Positions 12,070-24,578 of a stretch of 64,000 nt of DNA are shown piece by piece (position 1 is the first letter of the stretch; every line of letters begins with the position of its first letter). This DNA comes from Galerina marginata (lineage: Eukaryota > Basidiomycota > Agaricomycetes > Agaricales > Galerinaceae), in NCBI GenBank assembly GCA_023014335.1, contig JAECYW010000008.1, forward strand, positions 2,604,001 through 2,668,000. Reading direction: 5' to 3'. The notes below the pieces were generated by a model that did no database searches, had not been told where the DNA came from, and worked only from the letters and a program-made list of their open reading frames with translations. Both the position numbers and the translations under genes were made by a program.

Positions 12070-15000
12070 ATGGCAGAATCTTTGTCTATTGTTTCCGCAA
12101 CGAACACTCGCCACAGTTTTGGAAGAGATTACCAGTGTAGCTCAGACACTAGAGCGCCTATTCATAAGGGTCGGTATGCTCAGTATTTTATCTAGTTTCC
12201 TTATTCATATTCTCCTCTCCAGACCTCCGAGAACCTGCAAGATACGCACAGTCTAGCGGCTGAGATCGTCCAGACTGTGAAACAACTTAAAGACTTCTGC
12301 GATGAGCACTATGAAGTTTGTGACAGTTCTGACGACATGAAAAGGGCCCTGTTCGATCTAGTTAGGTGAGTGAAACGCACCGGGTCGAGTTCAAGCGATA
12401 CTTAGAAGAACAACAGGGACTTGAAACTAGTATACACCGAGTCTCGCGACTTACTAGTGGCGCCGGCAGAAGGGAAGGTTAGGAAACTGAAGGTCACGCT
12501 CGGCGCTAGGAGGAATCGTAGCAAGATCGAATCTGACGTTCTGGAGCTGCGGAATCGTGTTAGTAAATGTCATACTCAGGTCATGGTGAGCCCTCCCGTT
12601 AAATTACTCTTGGTTTTTATTCATTATATTTTGCTTTCAAAGATGTTCGCGCTCATGAATACCGAGAGCCAGCTGGTTCCTATGGATAATTCTGGCTCAC
12701 AAATCCTCACAATAATCGAGAGAGAGATCGCGAGGATGCAGATTCCTGATGACCGACTCATTGCTTTCCTAGGAACAAGCTCGGCGATGCTATCGACATT
12801 ACCCCGGGAACTCAGTCTCAACATTATCTCTGACACTTACCTTCGCCTTCAAATCGACGCCATTGATGAGTATCTAGTCGAGTTGTCGTCTGCGGGTTCA
12901 TATCCCGTCGAAGAACCCATGGATGCTTATTTGCAACCGTATCAGCCTGTTGTCGTGTCCCTTGGGACGCAAGACACTAACACTCTGCGACAAGATATTA
13001 TTGCCAAGACAGTGGAAATTCAAGAATTTCTACGCAACGACTCTAGCACTTTGTCAGTGCAAACCGGGGCCTGGGAGATGGTTAATCTCTCTATCGGACT
13101 GTTTTCCCTAGAGATGTACCAAGAGGCGGCGACGATGGGTCTATGGACCGTAAACCTCTTTCGAACCCTTGTAGCTACCAATTCCGCCATCTATTCACCC
13201 TATCTTGCACACAGTCTCCGGCACCTCGCTAGGTACTATTCTGAAATCAGTGATTTCGACGGCGCACGCAACGCCATCCAGGAGTGTATTACCATCAGCC
13301 GGCGACTTCACAACTCGTCTACGGACTTGGAGCTAAAGGGGCAAATCGTCCCCGTCTTGACTATGTCCGCCTATCTGGCGTCCCGACGAGGAGAGAATAA
13401 CTAGAGCCCTCGAGGATGCAGAAGAAGCCGTTAGGATATTTGAAGGCATGATTCAGGAGAATCGGCGCTCTTATGAATCGAGCATACAGTTAATTCGGAC
13501 TGAGCAAGAATGGGCGCAGGCGTTAGCCAACTTCTCGGATAAAGCAGTGTGCGACTATTCCCGTGCTCTTCAGCAGCTTTCGAACAGCCTTCAAGATGCA
13601 GGACGACTCGCGGAAGCCTATCGACGCTCAGCAAAAAGCCACGACGATAATGGCTTTTATTTCGCGCTATTATCCTGAAGGCACGCTGGAGCCAGAGCTT
13701 GCGGATATGTATTTCCGACTTTCCCACCAGGATTTCCATGACGTCGTGCCTCTCGATGAGGCCCTCGGGTACGCTCAGCAGGCAGTTGAGGTTTACAGGA
13801 AACTGGCGGAGAAAGACTCGAAAAAGCACAGTAAATCACTCTGTCACGCCTTGTGGGAGCAAGGCAAATATCTTGGGCAAACAAACCAGATATGACGAGG
13901 CTCTTGCCGTCTGGAAAGAAATTGCCGCCCTCGCCAGGGATATTATGGCCGACCAGCTCTTCCATGCGAACGCCCTGGAACAAGTATCATGGAGTCTTCG
14001 TCGTTTGAAACGCCATGATGAGGCAGCCTCGACTCGCGCAGGAGACTGTCAAAGTTTACAACACTGTTCTCAAAACCACCTCCGTCACAGAAGCAGATAC
14101 GTATTATGACCTCGCCGTCGATTTGCAGCTCGCCCTGCGATACACAGAAGCCGTTCGCGCTGCGCAGATGGCTGTTACACAATACCGTGCACTGGCCTTT
14201 ACCGACCCAGCAAAATACACGAAGAACGTGGCGAAAGGTCTCAACTGCCTCACGGGCATTCTCATCCATGCTAATGAACATGAACAAGCTTTCAACGAAG
14301 GTCACGAAGCTCTCAAACTCTACGAATCTCTCATACACGAGGATCCTGGTGTTCTGTCGGAATATACCCGGTGCCTGAGCCTGAATTCGTTTTTGGGCGT
14401 GGTGTCGAGCAACGAGAACAAATCTATCGAACGAATTCAATACGTCATTCGGCATTCTCGAGAGTTGATCAAACAATTCCCGCCTACAGCGGAGGAAGAA
14501 TCTCTGCTTGTCAGGGCCATTATCAACTATTCTCGCATTTTGACCAACTTCAACCGCCTACCAGAAGCCAGTGTTGTCGTTCAGGAAGCCCTTGACTGGT
14601 ACGACGAAAACGCCGCTACCTCCCATAAAGCGGTGTTCCAGCACATGGACTGTCTCATCGAAATAGGAAGTCTACTCGACCACCAAGGATTCACCGAGAA
14701 GGCATTAGTGCCTATCCAAAAAGCTGTCGATGTTGGGAAGCCGTTTTCGTCCAATCCTCCCGTTGCGTCAATGGTGGCTGGCTCCATGCATCGTCGTGCT
14801 CAGCTCTTCCTCGAGATGGGCCGGTATGCTGAAGGCGTCGTTGCCAGTGAGGAAGCTGTAGCTTTTGCTCGTGAAGCCACACTTGAGAACATTGCTGAAT
14901 TCATCGGCTGCCTACAGGTCGCCTCCATAGCGTACAAATATACTGGGCAAGCGCAGGAGGCCATTGATGCCATCAAGGAAGCTCTTGAGCTCTGCCGTAG

Positions 15001-15559
15001 CGAGGCTATTGCGGAGCTCGCCAAAACGAGGGTCCTCCTTCTCCTTTACCTTCCCCAGTGTCTTCAATACCTATCCAGCAGCATCGCAGCTGCTGGGCGG
15101 GAAGCCGACGCGCTTCCTCTGGCCCAGGAATCTGTAGACGAAGCCTTGAAACTCAAAAACAAACTTGCGACATTGTCATGGTCAGACATCGAGCCAACTT
15201 ACATGAGCGCATTGAGCAACCTTGCCACCCGTCTAGCGGCAAACGACGACCTTCCGCGGGCTCTGGAATTGACAGTCCAATGCCGAACTTACTATGAAGG
15301 ACGTTCGCAGACCCGAAACGGTGCGTATACGGCACTAGCCTGTGTACTGCTTGCAGAAGGGATTTTACATTGCGCTTCTGGGCGACACGAAGAAGGGCTG
15401 GCGGCCAAGTCCAAACTCGAGGAGATGCAGAAGCGGTTGGAGACGGACTTCCCGAGTCTTGCACGGTTGGTTGAAATCGAACTGAATGGCGAAAAGAACC
15501 TCGCTTCCTGGATCGCCCTTGTCTCTAAACTTGACCTTCAGTGCCACCACCATGATTAA
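12070..15559 (+). CDS. Helical N-terminal domain plus long TPR array protein, copy A
   Basis: Start MAESLSIVSAT at 12070. The first exons encode a helical domain (TLATVLEEITSVAQTLERLF, then TVKQLKDFCDEHYEVCDSS, then LKVTLGARRNRSKIESDVLE) resembling N-terminal domains found on basidiomycete STAND and TPR proteins; the exact family is not certain. The rest, about 850 residues, is a continuous TPR-like array with motifs such as HLARYYSEISDFDGARNAIQ and ASIAYKYTGQAQEAIDAIKE. There is no P-loop or NACHT module. Introns at 12170-12222, 12366-12419 and about 12586-12642 sit at the same places as in copy B (16111-19630). Single-base frame breaks occur near 12100, 13395, 13640, 13885 and 14035; copy B reads straight through most of these positions, which helped place them. 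The role is unknown; TPR arrays usually bind proteins. Confidence 0.8.
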
Positions 15560-15562
15560 ATA

Positions 15563-16110
15563 TATAATTCATATGAGAATTTATTGGCTAGACCTTGGGA
15601 CTAGTTTCTCATCTTACTTATTCTTACTATGGACATGTATTATTTACTCGAGGTCCACTTCAAGTACATGTATCAACCAGCACTGTTCTCACGCGCTGCT
15701 GATCCATTTTCCTTCCTGTCTTCCATCATTGTTCAACATTATCTTCAACAGTGCACTATACAAGCGCCATATTCAGCGTAGGTGAAACGCGAAAAATGTA
15801 GATTGGACTCATCGTCATTGGAGGGTTCCCAAGAATACTTTATCCAGTGAGTCATTAGCGCTTTAGCTTGTGTGTTATTTGAACAGTCTCATTTAACGTT
15901 AACCATACTCTAGTTAAACTATTCTCACCCGAAGGATCTGATGGAGAGGATACAGGTCGTGTTATTTCAAGACAACAAAAGATGGTTAGTTCCGACGTCA
16001 GATGCATGTGGGGTACAAGTACCACAGCCCTGCGAAGTACGCTCGTTATAAAGTGTAACACAGGACGGACCTGTGTATTCTTGGGACCCGAATGAGAACG
16101 TCTCCAAGAA
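15563..16110. other. Intergenic between the two TPR genes
   Basis: About 550 bases that hold the 3' end of copy A and the promoter of copy B. No coding signal, repeat or clear motif is seen. Confidence 0.5.
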
Positions 16111-19100
16111 ATGGCGGACCCGCTATCTGTCACCCTCGCTGCGATATCCCTCGCTACAGCCTTGAAGGACATTGTTGAGCTGGCTCAGAAACTCGAGCGT
16201 TCGTTTGCAAAGGTTCTCAGTTTTCGTTATTTTCTAAAAAGCTAACTTCTAATCTTTTCACCGGCGTCAGGTTGCTCGGAATTTTCAAAATGCTCAAACT
16301 TTGTCAGCTGAGGTACTCAAGACTGTCCAACAACTGCAGAACTTCTGCGAGGAGCACTACGAGATTCTCAACGATTCGAATAACATGAAAAGAGCTTTGA
16401 TCGACCTCATAAAGTAAGGAAATCCTTGGATGCATCTGTCACTTTAAAGTTTACTTGATTAATGTCGAACTTGTCATAGGGACATGAAGTCAGTCTACGA
16501 TGGATGCTGCGAATTACTCCCTCCTATGCTCGGAACGAATATTAGCAAGCTAAAACTTACCCTTGGCGCATGGAAAAATCGTAATAAGGTAGAATCAAAC
16601 ATCCGGGAACTCAAAAATAGAGTCAATACATGCCACATGCAATTCATGGTGTGTTGCCCATCGAACCTTTGATATCCAACATTCCCGTCGAAGCGTATAT
16701 TCACAGATGTTCGCTATCCTGAGAGTGGAGAAAGGAATGCGGGAATTGAAAACCGTGGACAAGAGGCAACGCAGTCGTATCCTAGAGGAGACGGCCAACT
16801 TCCATGTTAATGACGAAAGGGTTATTACGTTCATTGGGTCAAGCTCGACAGCATTATCCAAGCTACCATCTAACATCTCAGTGGACATTATCTCCGACGC
16901 GTATCTTCGCCTTCAAATCGACGCTATCGATCAGTCATTAACCGAGTTATCGTCCGCGTACTATTTTTGCAACGAAGAACCACTGGAGCTTTACACAGTT
17001 CCTTTCCAACCTCTCCTAGAACCCCCCTTCCACATCGAGGATCGAAATGTTTTCCAGCAAGATGTAACCAAACGAACACTAGAAATCCAGGCGGTCTTGA
17101 GGCGCAATTCCGGCGCCTTATCGATTCAAAGCGGCGCATGGGAAATGGTAGGCCTTTCTATCGCCCTATCTTACTTAGGCATGCTCCAAGAGGCTAGTAC
17201 CATCGGCATTTGGACTGTAAACCTGTTCAGAGTTTTGGCGGAAACGAACTCGACCATTTATACACCTTATCTTGTCCATGCACTCCGCCACCTTACAAAA
17301 TTTTATATCGATATCGGTAACCTCGATGGCGCAGAAGACGCAGTCCAGGAATGTCTACCAATCAGTCGACGTCTGGCCACTTCCGGAAGGTTAGAACTCA
17401 AGACTCAGCTAGGTGGTGTTTTGACCACTGCTGCTGCAATATCGGGGTTGCGGGGCTTCAATGATAGGTCTCTAATACAAGCAGAAGAAGCTGTCGAAAC
17501 TTTTGAAAGCATTTTTTCAACTGGTTCCAATGTGGGAACGTTATGGACCGATCCTTTGAGAAAGAAAATTGCGATGATGGTCCAGTCCTCCAACAACCTT
17601 CCTTTCACAAAGCGAACTGCGATTACGCCCGAGCTCTTCATCAGCTTTCCTACAGCCTCCATGGAATGGGGCGGATCCAAGAAGCTGCCTATGCTCTGAT
17701 CAGCGCATCAAAAAAATTTCAGGAGGTCGTTTCCCTTTATCCTGGCGGTCAACTGGAGATGGAGCTCGCAGCAACGTTAACGCGACTCTCACAAGAGGTT
17801 TTCCGTCCTGTGATTCCGGTTGACCAAGCATTCTCATTCTCACAGTTATCCGTCGGCATCTGTCGAAGGTTTTACAAGAAGGATCCCAAGAGGCATGTTA
17901 CTTCGCTCTGCTGTGCCCTCTGGGAAAATGCAAGTATATTGGGAGAAACGGGGCGATTTGACGAAGCTCAGGTTGAATGGAACGAGATATCAATCTTGAC
18001 CAGGGACTTGCAGGAAAATCCACTTCTCTATGCGGACGCTTTGTATCAAGTTTCGTGGAGTCTTCGCCATTTGAAACGTCATGAGGAGGCAGCCGTGGCT
18101 CGGACAAAATCCGTCAAGATCTATCAATCCATCCTTAAAGCAACGTCAGAAAAGGCGGCGAATGGATATCACGATCTTGCGATCGACCTTACACTTGCCG
18201 GTCGACATCAGGACGCGATCCGTGCAGCTCAAGATGCTATCATGCAGTACCGTACGCTAGCCTTCAAGGACCCGGACGTATTCAAGAAGCACCTCGCGCA
18301 AGGTCTCAGCTCGCTTACAAGCATCCTCACTAGTGCTGTTATGTATGACCAGGCTTTCAACGAAGGTCATGAAGCGCTCAGACTATACGAGAGCTTGCTG
18401 TTAAAAGATCCCAGTAATTTATCCGCATACACGGATTGTTTAGATATCAATTCGAATCTATCCCTAGTTGCAGACAACGAGGCAAAGTCGGTGGAACGCT
18501 GCAAGGATGTTATTTATCGCTACCAGGTGTTGATCACGCAATATCCTGCCGACATTCCAAGCTCGACTTTAAGGCGTGTTATCACAATTTACTCTTATAT
18601 TTTTATGAAACACAAACGATTCTCAGAGGCCAGTCGCCAGATTCAAGCAGCCCTCGAATTGTATGACGACACCTCTGTTGGCGATCCAGAAGTAGTCGAG
18701 GGGTACATGACCTCTTTAATCCTGTATGCAAGTATTCTCGATCATCAAGGGGAGGCAGAGCAGGCAGTGACGCCCATCGGCAAAGCCATCGAAATTGGCA
18801 AACATTTCCCTGAACACGCTTCGCTGGCCTCGCTAACAGCCAGTGCCATGTATCGTCTGGCGCACCTCCACTGCGAACTAGGACACGAACAAGAAGCTCT
18901 TCAAGAAAGCCGCTCAAGCATATCTTTCGCCCGCCAACAGCCCCTAGTGGACTGTGGACGCCCTCGCTGGGTGTTTGGAGGCTTCAGCGATGGCGTTCCA
19001 GCTTAGCAGACAGCCGGAGCAGGCCATTATCTCTTTGAATGAGGCACTGGAGCTCTGCCAAACAGATTCCATGAAGGAGCTGGCTAGTACCAACAAATAC

Positions 19101-19630
19101 ACACTGCTGCACCTCCCACAGTGTACCCAGGCTCTTTCTGAAAACCTAGCCGATGTAGGCAAAGAAGCTGAATCATTAATTCGGGCTCAACAAGCGGTCG
19201 ACGAAGCCCTGCTCCTTAAATCCGAGCATCCTGCCTTGCCCTGGTCAGAAGTTGAAGAAATATACATGTCTGCACAGTTCAACCTAGCAGTCTGCCTTAT
19301 CAGCAAACGACGATCTTCCTCAGGCCTTAGACCTTGTCGCTGAAGTTCGAAGCTTCCTAAATGAAACCGTACAAAGTAAGAACGGGTCCTTTCCAGCCCT
19401 TGCGGCCGTTCTGCGTGCAGAGGGTATTTTCCATTGTGCTATGGGCGATCACGAAGCAGGGCCTTGCCACTAGGAAGGAATTAAGGCAGTTGCAAACGCG
19501 ACTTGAGTCCGCCTTTCCGAGCGTGGCCGGTCTAGTAGAGGTAGAGTTACGAAGGGAGAGACAACGCGCATTTTGGATAACCCTGTTTGCGAAATTTAAG
19601 CTTCAATGCGGACATCAAGACGAAGCTTGA
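16111..19630 (+). CDS. Helical N-terminal domain plus long TPR array protein, copy B
   Basis: Paralogue of the gene at 12070-15559. Start MADPLSVTLAAISLATALKD. Exon joins are clean: 16212/16271, 16413/16480 and 16648/16707. The N-terminal helical domain runs to about residue 140 (LKTVQQLQNFCEEHYEIL, KLTLGAWKNRNKVESNIREL). The TPR region follows, with repeated helical pairs such as ALYQVSWSLRHLKRHEEAAV and LASLTASAMYRLAHLHCELG. The summed exons give about 1,110 residues. Frame breaks by single bases are at about 17610, 18945, 19285 and 19455; the last looks like one extra G in a GGG run (HEAG/LATRKELRQ). The frame closes at 19630 after FKLQCGHQDEA. Function is unknown. The pair probably arose by tandem duplication and has since diverged strongly. 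Confidence 0.8.
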
Positions 19631-19724
19631 AGATTTTCGCCCATTTCACCATGTAACCTGGAATCCATCTAATATTAATATTACTGCAAATAATTTTCTA
19701 GAAAGAAACCTGCGTGTCGATAAA

Positions 19725-21236
19725 TCACACGCCATAGACGTTGCGTGCATTCTCCCTGGCCACTTTCATCACGACGTCCGTATCCCATGGCTCTACCTCA
19801 ACAGATGCGAGCACTATCTCGGACACCTCAATCTCCTCAGTCGGGCTTGATTCTTCTAGGCATTCAGATATCGGTGGTATACGTGGCTCAGGCATGCCAG
19901 CATTCTCCATTGACTCTAGCTCTTCCTCGCCTTCAGATACCAGTTTGATTGGTGTCTCAGGCGCCTCAGCAGGCGCCATGGGGGTCGGGCCAACTGCAAC
20001 GTCAGCTGCCGGTGGAGTAGGTATCCTCACGCGATTCGCAATGTCAGCCACGAACTTGGCTGTCCATGGAATCATGGCGCTATGGCTAATCGGAAGCTTC
20101 TTACGCCCTATCTTTCGGAGGTCGTCGTACAGATTGCCAGGTACCATAAAAGGCGCGTCTGTTTCAAGGAGGATCCGCAGGGAGGTTTGGGGTATGGCTG
20201 TTACGTCGGGAGGTGATTCGGAAGGAGAAACCATGTCGCGGATGACGTTCGCCGTGTTTTTATTGGTTGCATAAGTTACAATACCTGTTTGCTTTGTGTA
20301 AGCTTTTCAGCAGTGGAAATGGAACTAGAAACTCGCCAGTAATGCCAATGTAAAGATTTGGAAAATGGTCCAATAATCGTTTCGCGAATTCAGGCGTGTC
20401 CGAAAAGCAATGGACATGAATCTAGTCAACTGTTAGCCTCATGAATGATACTATCGTCCCAACGGTTGAACCAAGCCCACGTACTTTGTGATCCTTAGGC
20501 ACTTCGGCTTTCAGTATCCGTTCAGTATCGTCGTCCGCCTCGCGGGTGTGGATAACAAGTGGTTTATCGAGCCTAACAGCTTGCTTCAGCTGCCGCGCAA
20601 ATACGGCTTGCTGTATCTCCCGAGGTGCGTTCTCGTCACGGTAATCTAGCCCAATCTCACCCCAGCCGACACAGCGTGGGTGGGCCATGGCTTCTAAACT
20701 GTTTGAGATGTCAGTTAGGAAGATTATCAGTAAAAAAAACGGAATTAGGACGAACATGTCCTTCTCGACGGTGTCATCATAATTTTTAGCGTCGTGTCTG
20801 CCGTGCGTCGTACGGTCAAAAGGATTTTTATGGGCTAACCCCACAAACCACTCACGGGTGCACGCCTGGGTCACAGAACAGGTCAGCGAAACGGAATAAC
20901 AGTCAAGCAATCCAACCTACCTAAAGCGAACCAGTATTCCAGTCCACTCCATCGCTCCTTGTCCATAGCTGCATCCGCGTACTCCTTCCACAGCTTTTTT
21001 ACCGGCGCGTCACACCACACATCCACGATCGCGTCGACGTTCCTCCCCTCGTACATCGCCTGCACGAAACCATACACATCATGGTGCTTGCCCTCTGGAT
21101 AACTAGCCCGATAATATTCGAACGTAGGTGCCAGATGGGTGTGCGTGTCCACTATTGGGAGTGCTGAAGGGGGTGTCGGAAGGAGAAGATGATGTTCCTC
21201 GCTTGGTGTCGGTGATTTTTTCTTGACCTTGACCAT
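19725..21236 (-). CDS. TatD-family deoxyribonuclease, copy A, with acidic C-terminal insert
   Basis: Metal-dependent hydrolase of the TatD family. Visible ligands: HxH in IVDTHTHL, Glu in GWGEIGLDY, His in KPLVIHTREA, His in IHVHCFSDTPEF and Asp in RILLETDAPFM. TatD enzymes are magnesium-dependent 3' exonucleases or DNases. I took ATG 21236 (MVKVKKKSPTPSEEH) as the start because the frame upstream has no ATG. Introns are recognisable between GVHP and HDAKNYDD, and one at 20285-20336 begins with GC instead of GT (GITG/IVTYATN). The C-terminus, compared with copy B (21814-23306), carries about 70 additional Glu/Ser/Pro-rich residues before the shared ending NARNVYGV. All catalytic residues are present. 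Confidence 0.88.
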
Positions 21237-21813
21237 TGGGTTTTGTAGTGCCTTGGTATCGGCTTGTTGGATTTGCTTGAAGCTTGGAGTCAAAACCCAA
21301 TAGGTATCGATGTTAGGGAAATCGTCCTAACGACTTCAGGTCTATAAAAGCGTAAGGTGTTGTATAGCTTTTTCGACAAGGGGAAGGCCAGTGAGTCATT
21401 TTGATAAACATTGACATGATGGGATTAAGAAAGGTGCGAATGGGCCAATGGCTCCTTGGTTTCCGGCACCGGCACAGGTTTTTCTTGCTTACCACCATTT
21501 GGCAAGAGATTTTCCTTTGCAATTGCGTCGCCTTTTCGCAGTCACGAGTAGTCAAAGGGCCATATCCTTCGTGTTCACAATTTTTTGCCTTTCTGTATTG
21601 GCCAGTATTATTTCGGTCAGGGAGAGGGATTGAATCTTGGAGTTTGAATAGCCTCTGATCGGACTATATTTCCTCACTTTGGATTCTTCGTTTCAGGCAG
21701 TTCAGGATTGTTCAGGACTCTATCAAAATATGAATAAGATGGTAAATGGTGGTGGTATGTGAATGGTGTGGTGGTATGTTCTAATGCTAAGAATAAATAC
21801 GTCTAACAATAAA
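21237..21813. other. Intergenic between the TatD genes
   Basis: About 580 bases with no supported gene. It includes a simple GGTGGTATG-like repetitive stretch around 21738-21780. It should hold the promoter of TatD copy A and the 3' end of copy B. Confidence 0.45.
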
Positions 21814-23306
21814 TCAGACACCATACATTTTGCGAGTGTTCTCCCTCGACACCCTCATAATATCATCCGCACTCCACAGCTCAACCCCAACAGGTCTGGG
21901 TGCATTCCTCGGCACACGAGCACCATTCGCAACATCCGCTACGAATTGGGCTGTCCATGGAATCATAGCGCTATGACAAAGAGGGAGCTTCTGTCCGCGG
22001 GCGAGGTCGAGGTCGCCGTACATATTACCAGGCGTCATGAAAGGCGCGTCGGTTTCGAGCAGGATGCGTAGAGACTCCGGAGTAGGCGCTGGTACGTTGG
22101 GAGATCGAGAGGGTGCAGCCATGTTGCGAACTACGGCGGAGGTGTTTTTATTACTTGAATAAGTGATAACTCCTGCCGACGGGAAGATTATCAGTCAAAT
22201 GCACGATGAGGCTGAAAACGTGAAATGGAGTGTACCAGTAATACCAATATAAAGATTGGAGAAATGGTCCAGCAATCGCTTCCCAAATTCAGGCGTATCG
22301 GAGAAGCAGTGCACATGAATCTAATCGAACCCTATTAAATTCATGACCATAAGATATCCAATTGAGGCTTACTTTATGGTCCTTGGGCACTTCAGCCTTC
22401 ATTATTCGTTCGGTGTCTTCATCCGCCTCACGGGTATGAATAACGAGCGGTTTGCCAAGCCTAACAGCGAGCTTTAGCTGCTGTGTAAACACGGCTTGCT
22501 GTTTGTCGCGAGCGGAATGATTGTAGTGGTAATCCAGGCCAATCTCACCCAGGCCAACACAGCGGGGGTGTTCCATAGCCTCGAGACTATTCGAAATATT
22601 AGTCAGTAGTAAAAAAGAATAAAATGGAAGAGGACCAACATGTCGTTCTCTACTCTATCATTATATTTTTTGGCATCGTGACTGGGGGTCTGAGAGTCAG
22701 AAACATCTTGAGGGTGAAAACACAATAAATGACTCACGGATGGACACCTAAGCCACGGCAGGGGGGAACGTTAGCAATTGGGTATACAGAAACCAATAAT
22801 TCCGTACCGAGAGTGAACCAATACTCCATCCCACCCCATTTCTCCTTGTCCATGGCCGCATCCGCATACTCCTTCCACTGCTTCTTAACCGGGGCATCAC
22901 ACCAAACATCCACAATGGCGTCGACGTTCCTGCCTTCATACATCGCCTTGATAAAGGAATACACATCAGTGTACTTTCCATTCCTGTACTGCCGTCGATA
23001 AAAGTCGAATGTCGACAGGACATGCGTGTGCGTATCCACTACCGAGAGTTCCGAGGGTGGGGTTGGAAGGAGGAGATGCTCCTCGCCGGGCGGAGGTGGT
23101 CTCGCTGGCCTGTTCCTGTTGTATGTTTTCTGTGCGCCGTTCTGAGTAGGTTTTGGGTTTTGCATGTTTGCTGGTTGAAAATCACAAAAGTATCGGTGTT
23201 GGGTAAATCTGAGGGCTCGACGTTGGTGAAAGAGTGTCGGTTTTCGAATAAAGAAAGACGCGGACATGGCCGGCTTAAAGTTAAATGGAAATAGTAAACG
23301 AGTCAT
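21814..23306 (-). CDS. TatD-family deoxyribonuclease, copy B, possible mitochondrial presequence
   Basis: Tandem paralogue of the TatD gene at 19725-21236 with the same metal ligands: VVDTHTHV, GLGEIGLDY, VIHTREADE, VHCFSDTPEF and LLETDAPFM. Shared ending NTRKMYGV, but without the acidic insert of copy A. The open frame extends upstream to ATG 23306 and gives MTRLLFPFNFKPAMSASFFI followed by further Arg-rich sequence with no acidic residue in the first 40, which looks like a mitochondrial targeting peptide; a shorter start is ATG 23165 (MQNPKPTQNG). Both starts fit the frame, so dual targeting by alternative starts is possible but unproven. The intron at the GITG/VITY position uses a normal GT donor here, unlike copy A. 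Confidence 0.87.
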
Positions 23307-23559
23307 TTTCTATCGACAATTCGAGTCATCCTGACCATGCTCAGGATCGAAACGATGGAAGCAAGTGAATGGCTTGCGGTGAAGGTTGTAAGCGAAATTG
23401 CAGCCTGAGACTCTGCTCAGGAACCGATCGTCTTGCGATCGTCATCTTATCTTATCTCTGCCTTATATCCTGCTCCATTTCTCTTTACAGTGCAAACTCT
23501 GTATAATATAGTCCGAAGCTTGCAACGCCGTACAAACCCACGTCGAGCACACCTAAAAC

Positions 23560-24578
23560 TCAAAGCCGCAGTTTAAACCTCATCTCGACCTCCTGGAACA
23601 CTTCCACCCTTTTCGTGATCTCAAACCCGAGCTTCTCAAAAAGTCGGATGCTCGGGAAATTGGTGTCAGATATTCTTGTAATCAAGCACTCTGGGGGGAT
23701 GTTCAGAAGAGAATCTTGGATGCTACGAGCGGTTGCCGGTGATCTTGATTCTGGAAGGACGGTCGAAAAGAGTGCTGGTGGTTGGCCTGTTGCGTATCCG
23801 AGCATGAGCTGGAGGGCTTCAATGGCAAGACCTTTCCGTCGGAATGAGGACTCTGGGTGTAGGAAAAGAATCTTAATTAGTAGGTCTTATATTTTAGGGA
23901 GGTAAGGGACGAGGGAAGAAATGAACGAATGCGTACCTGCAATCATAATCTCAACTTCGGCATGAAAGTCATCTTCGTCGCTTTCCTCCTGTTGGCCCAC
24001 AGAAGCTGACACGTCTGAGACGGCTGAAGATCCTTTTTGTTGACGAAGATGAGGTTGTACTCCGTGTAGAAATATGTTCACATCCCCAACCATTGGAAGT
24101 CCTACTATCAGGTCGTCCGTGGGCAATAATTTCGTTGGAGGCTCAGGCAGCTCAGGAAGTGTGCCATCCTCGGATTGACGAGATAGAATAATAAATGTCA
24201 GCTTGTCTTCGTCAAGCTGCCATTTTTCTACGTTGAGGAAAGCATTAAGGCAAGGGTTTATTTTTTACAAAGCCGACGAACCTGGCATCTCGTATTCCTC
24301 TTCCAAACTCAAGGGCTCACTGGCAGTCAACGACCTTAACTCCTCATCTAACATCCATTCGTGGTATTTCTGTCGTAATAAAGGCAGCCGCATGCATGTT
24401 GAAGAACGAAAGTGGTGATTCCAATCAAAGGCAAAGGAGAGTCAGAAGGCAGTAAGTTTTGCAGCCAACTCGGATTGGATTAGACCAATGGTCGTCCACG
24501 CACTGGAACATGCTCTGGCCGATAAGGGACCAATATCACTCTCGATCCCATGAGTACTGTGTCGATATTGGCTTTCAT
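23560..24578 (-). CDS. N-acetyltransferase 9-like GNAT protein
   Basis: Start [20 protein letters not shown] at 24578, continuing after a spliced exon with [20 protein letters not shown] and LEEEYEM, then [14 protein letters not shown]. This is the N-terminal signature of the NAT9 family. The GNAT acetyl-CoA loop is [14 protein letters not shown], and the C-terminal part [20 protein letters not shown] is typical of the fold. Human NAT9 is reported to affect tubulin/microtubule stability; substrates in fungi are not established. Introns lie around 24300-24520, 24230-24290 and 23860-23935. The splice joins keep one reading frame, with no indels, unlike several neighbours. The gene is complete. 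Confidence 0.85.

Noticed and set aside
21103..21300. Upstream start codon for TatD copy A
   Set aside because: The extension begins with TTG, not ATG; the first ATG in frame is at 21236.
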